Shown piece by piece: positions 5,420 to 7,032 of a stretch of DNA of 7,032 nucleotides. The DNA is taken from assembly GCA_030620915.1 (NCBI GenBank), contig JAUXIR010000074.1, positions 1 through 7,032 of the forward strand, given 5' to 3'. Made by a program: the position numbers and the translations under genes. The DNA is from Geopsychrobacter sp. (GTDB lineage Bacteria; Desulfobacterota; Desulfuromonadia; Desulfuromonadales; Geopsychrobacteraceae). Position 1 is the first letter of the stretch. Every line of letters starts with the position of its first letter. The notes under the pieces were generated by a model. That model was given only the letters and a program-made list of their open reading frames with translations, ran no database searches and had not been told where the DNA came from.

Positions 5420-7032
5420 CCGCTCACCACAATATTAATCAGCCGTCCGGGGACACAGATCACTTTACGCACCTGCTTTCCCTCTATGAAACGTGCGACA
5501 TTCTGCTCACCCAAGGCTATTTTCTCCAGAGATTCGTTGTCGGTATCGACAGCGACCCTAATCTTGCCACGGACCTTACCGTTAACCTGCACGACGATCT
5601 CAATCTCGTTCATAACCAAAGCGGCTTCGTCCCAGGTCGGCCAACCCTGAATTTCAATTCCGCCCTCATAACCCAGGCGCTCCCAGAGTTCTTCGCAGAT
5701 ATGCGGGACGAAAGGCGAAAGGAGCCGTACCACTGACTCAATTGCCTCACGTAATACGGCGGGCTGCTCCTGCTCTTTATCGCAACTGTAGATGGCATTG
5801 ACTAATTCCATGACAGAGGCGATGGCCGTATTGAAGTGAAAACGACCGTCGACGTCTTCGCTGACCTTCTTGATGGTCTGATGTGTCTTGCGCCGTAAGT
5901 CAGAAGTCGAACCGCCCAGGCTGGAGAGATCACTACGCGCTCCAAGCTTGTCGAGATTATCATGGACTGCTCGCCAGACACGACCGAGGAAACGATAACA
6001 GCCCTCAACCCCCTGTTCGTTCCATTCGAGATCCTTCTCGGGAGGCGCCGCAAAGAGCGAAAAGAGGCGTGCGGTATCGACTCCGAAGCGCTCGATCAAC
6101 TCATTCGGATCGACTACATTCTTCTTTGACTTGCTCATCTTTTCAGTACGACCGAGCTCAACCGGTCTGCCGCATTCAGAACAATTCCCGTCCTTGACCT
6201 GTTCGGGATAGAGCCAACCATGCTCAGTGCAGCGCTGCGACTCCATGCAAACCATCCCTTGAGTCAACAGCTTGCTAAAGGGTTCACTCGCCTCAACCAT
6301 CCCGAGATCACGCAGAACCTTGGTAAAGAAGCGCGCATAAAGCAGGTGCATGACCGCGTGCTCGATGCCACCAATATACTGGTCGACCGGCAGCCAAAAA
6401 TTGGCCGCCTTACTATCGAGCGGAGCAAGATCGTGTTGCGGACATGTGAACCGCGCGAAATACCATGAACTCTCGACAAAGGTATCGAAGGTATCGCTCT
6501 CGCGGCGAGCCGCCGCTCCACAGCGTGGACAAGCGACCGCCAGGAAATCCTGATGTCGAGCCAGAGGGCTCCCCCCTTCCCCGGTGATTTCAACATCCAT
6601 CGGCAACTTGACCGGCAGATCTTCTTCGGGGACGGGAACCGTTCCGCAACTATCACAGTAGATAATTGGAATCGGTGTTCCCCAGTAGCGCTGACGTGAG
6701 ACACCCCAGTCACGCAGACGATAATTGACCGATTTGCACCCCTGATTATTGTCATCGAGGAAGCTGGCGATCTTCTCTTTCGCAGCTTCGTTTGTAAGCC
6801 CATCAAAGACGCCTGAATTAACCAGAGTCCCGGTACCAGTCATCGCCTCTTGCATCTCGTCCGGATCGAGGGTTTCACCTTCAGGCTGAATTACGACCTG
6901 GACCGACAGCTGATATTTACGCGCGAATTCGAAGTCACGCTGATCATGTGCCGGAACCGCCATGACAGCGCCAGTGCCATAATCCATCAACACAAAGTTG
7001 GCCAGAAATACCGGAATTTCTTTACCGGTCAG
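5416..7032 (-). CDS. leuS: Leucine-tRNA ligase, C-terminal 538 residues (5' end outside window)
   Basis: LeuRS charges tRNA-Leu with leucine and proofreads mischarged products. The frame is open to the window edge, so about 290-330 N-terminal residues are missing, including the HIGH motif and the start of the CP1 editing domain. Visible residues begin [19 protein letters not shown] and show the end of the editing domain ([16 protein letters not shown], 22-37). Next come the catalytic-domain blocks [18 protein letters not shown] and [19 protein letters not shown], a second CPRCG pair, [11 protein letters not shown], and a CSECG pair. The KMSKS loop is at nt 6141-6127 (residues 298-302), and the sequence continues through [19 protein letters not shown]. 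The anticodon-binding and C-terminal domains are complete to [11 protein letters not shown] and the tRNA-contacting tail. The GTG at 6993 is internal Val, not a start. It is the first visible gene of the leuS-lptE-holA operon. Confidence 0.98.
   Translation of the reverse strand: MTGKEIPVFLANFVLMDYGTGAVMAVPAHDQRDFEFARKYQLSVQVVIQPEGETLDPDEMQEAMTGTGTLVNSGVFDGLTNEAAKEKIASFLDDNNQGCKSVNYRLRDWGVSRQRYWGTPIPIIYCDSCGTVPVPEEDLPVKLPMDVEITGEGGSPLARHQDFLAVACPRCGAAARRESDTFDTFVESSWYFARFTCPQHDLAPLDSKAANFWLPVDQYIGGIEHAVMHLLYARFFTKVLRDLGMVEASEPFSKLLTQGMVCMESQRCTEHGWLYPEQVKDGNCSECGRPVELGRTEKMSKSKKNVVDPNELIERFGVDTARLFSLFAAPPEKDLEWNEQGVEGCYRFLGRVWRAVHDNLDKLGARSDLSSLGGSTSDLRRKTHQTIKKVSEDVDGRFHFNTAIASVMELVNAIYSCDKEQEQPAVLREAIESVVRLLSPFVPHICEELWERLGYEGGIEIQGWPTWDEAALVMNEIEIVVQVNGKVRGKIRVAVDTDNESLEKIALGEQNVARFIEGKQVRKVICVPGRLINIVVSG

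Noticed and set aside
5191..5736. 181-codon open frame antisense to lptE and the leuS end
   Set aside because: Both sense-strand genes are well supported. The antisense translation shows no recognisable domain and is Pro/Arg/Ser-rich, as typical of antisense shadows.
6264..6806. Long open frame on the same strand within leuS, in another register
   Set aside because: It is fully inside conserved LeuRS coding sequence and its translation is low-complexity and Arg/Ser-rich, as expected for a shifted frame.
6991..6993. GTG that could be read as a leuS start
   Set aside because: The frame is open to the window edge, and the upstream codons encode conserved LeuRS sequence ([11 protein letters not shown]).

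Overview
The window is a chromosomal housekeeping stretch from a Gram-negative bacterium. A lipopolysaccharide-assembly lipoprotein (LptE) shows that the cell has an LPS outer membrane. The protein sequences and the local order leuS-lptE-holA / rpsT / murJ resemble Desulfuromonadales/Geobacter-type deltaproteobacteria. That placement rests on recalled resemblance, not on a search. I see no tRNA, rRNA, CRISPR, insertion sequence, phage gene or attachment site, and no obvious signs of recent transfer.

Layout, left to right. Positions 1-249 (minus) hold the N-terminal part of a YceD/DUF177 protein, with a near-consensus sigma-70 promoter at 277-304. Divergent from it is mazG (461-1126, plus), a nucleoside triphosphate pyrophosphohydrolase whose second MazG repeat has lost its acidic motif. 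A 277-base non-coding gap follows (1127-1403). Then come fxsA (1404-1796, plus) and, convergent with it, murJ (1847-3427, minus), the lipid II flippase. Between murJ and rpsT is a 188-base divergent region. It holds a good rpsT promoter with an AT-rich upstream tract and, on the murJ side, a possible 10-codon leader ORF. rpsT (3616-3879, plus) encodes ribosomal protein S20. A strong hairpin at 3902-3934 sits between rpsT and the convergent holA and can serve both. The right half is a tightly packed minus-strand operon, leuS (partial, 7032 to 5416) - lptE (5419 to 4934) - holA (4931 to 3933). Its genes overlap by 4 bases or are separated by 2.

Functionally, the genes cover translation (LeuRS, S20), replication (Pol III delta subunit), envelope assembly (MurJ for peptidoglycan, LptE for LPS), nucleotide-pool cleaning (MazG) and a YceD-type protein usually linked to 23S rRNA / large-subunit accumulation. 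I found no convincing novel system. The two points most worth a second look are the degenerate C-terminal half of MazG and the murJ start. The murJ start lacks its own Shine-Dalgarno, but a well-spaced one precedes a TTG mini-ORF whose stop overlaps the murJ ATG.
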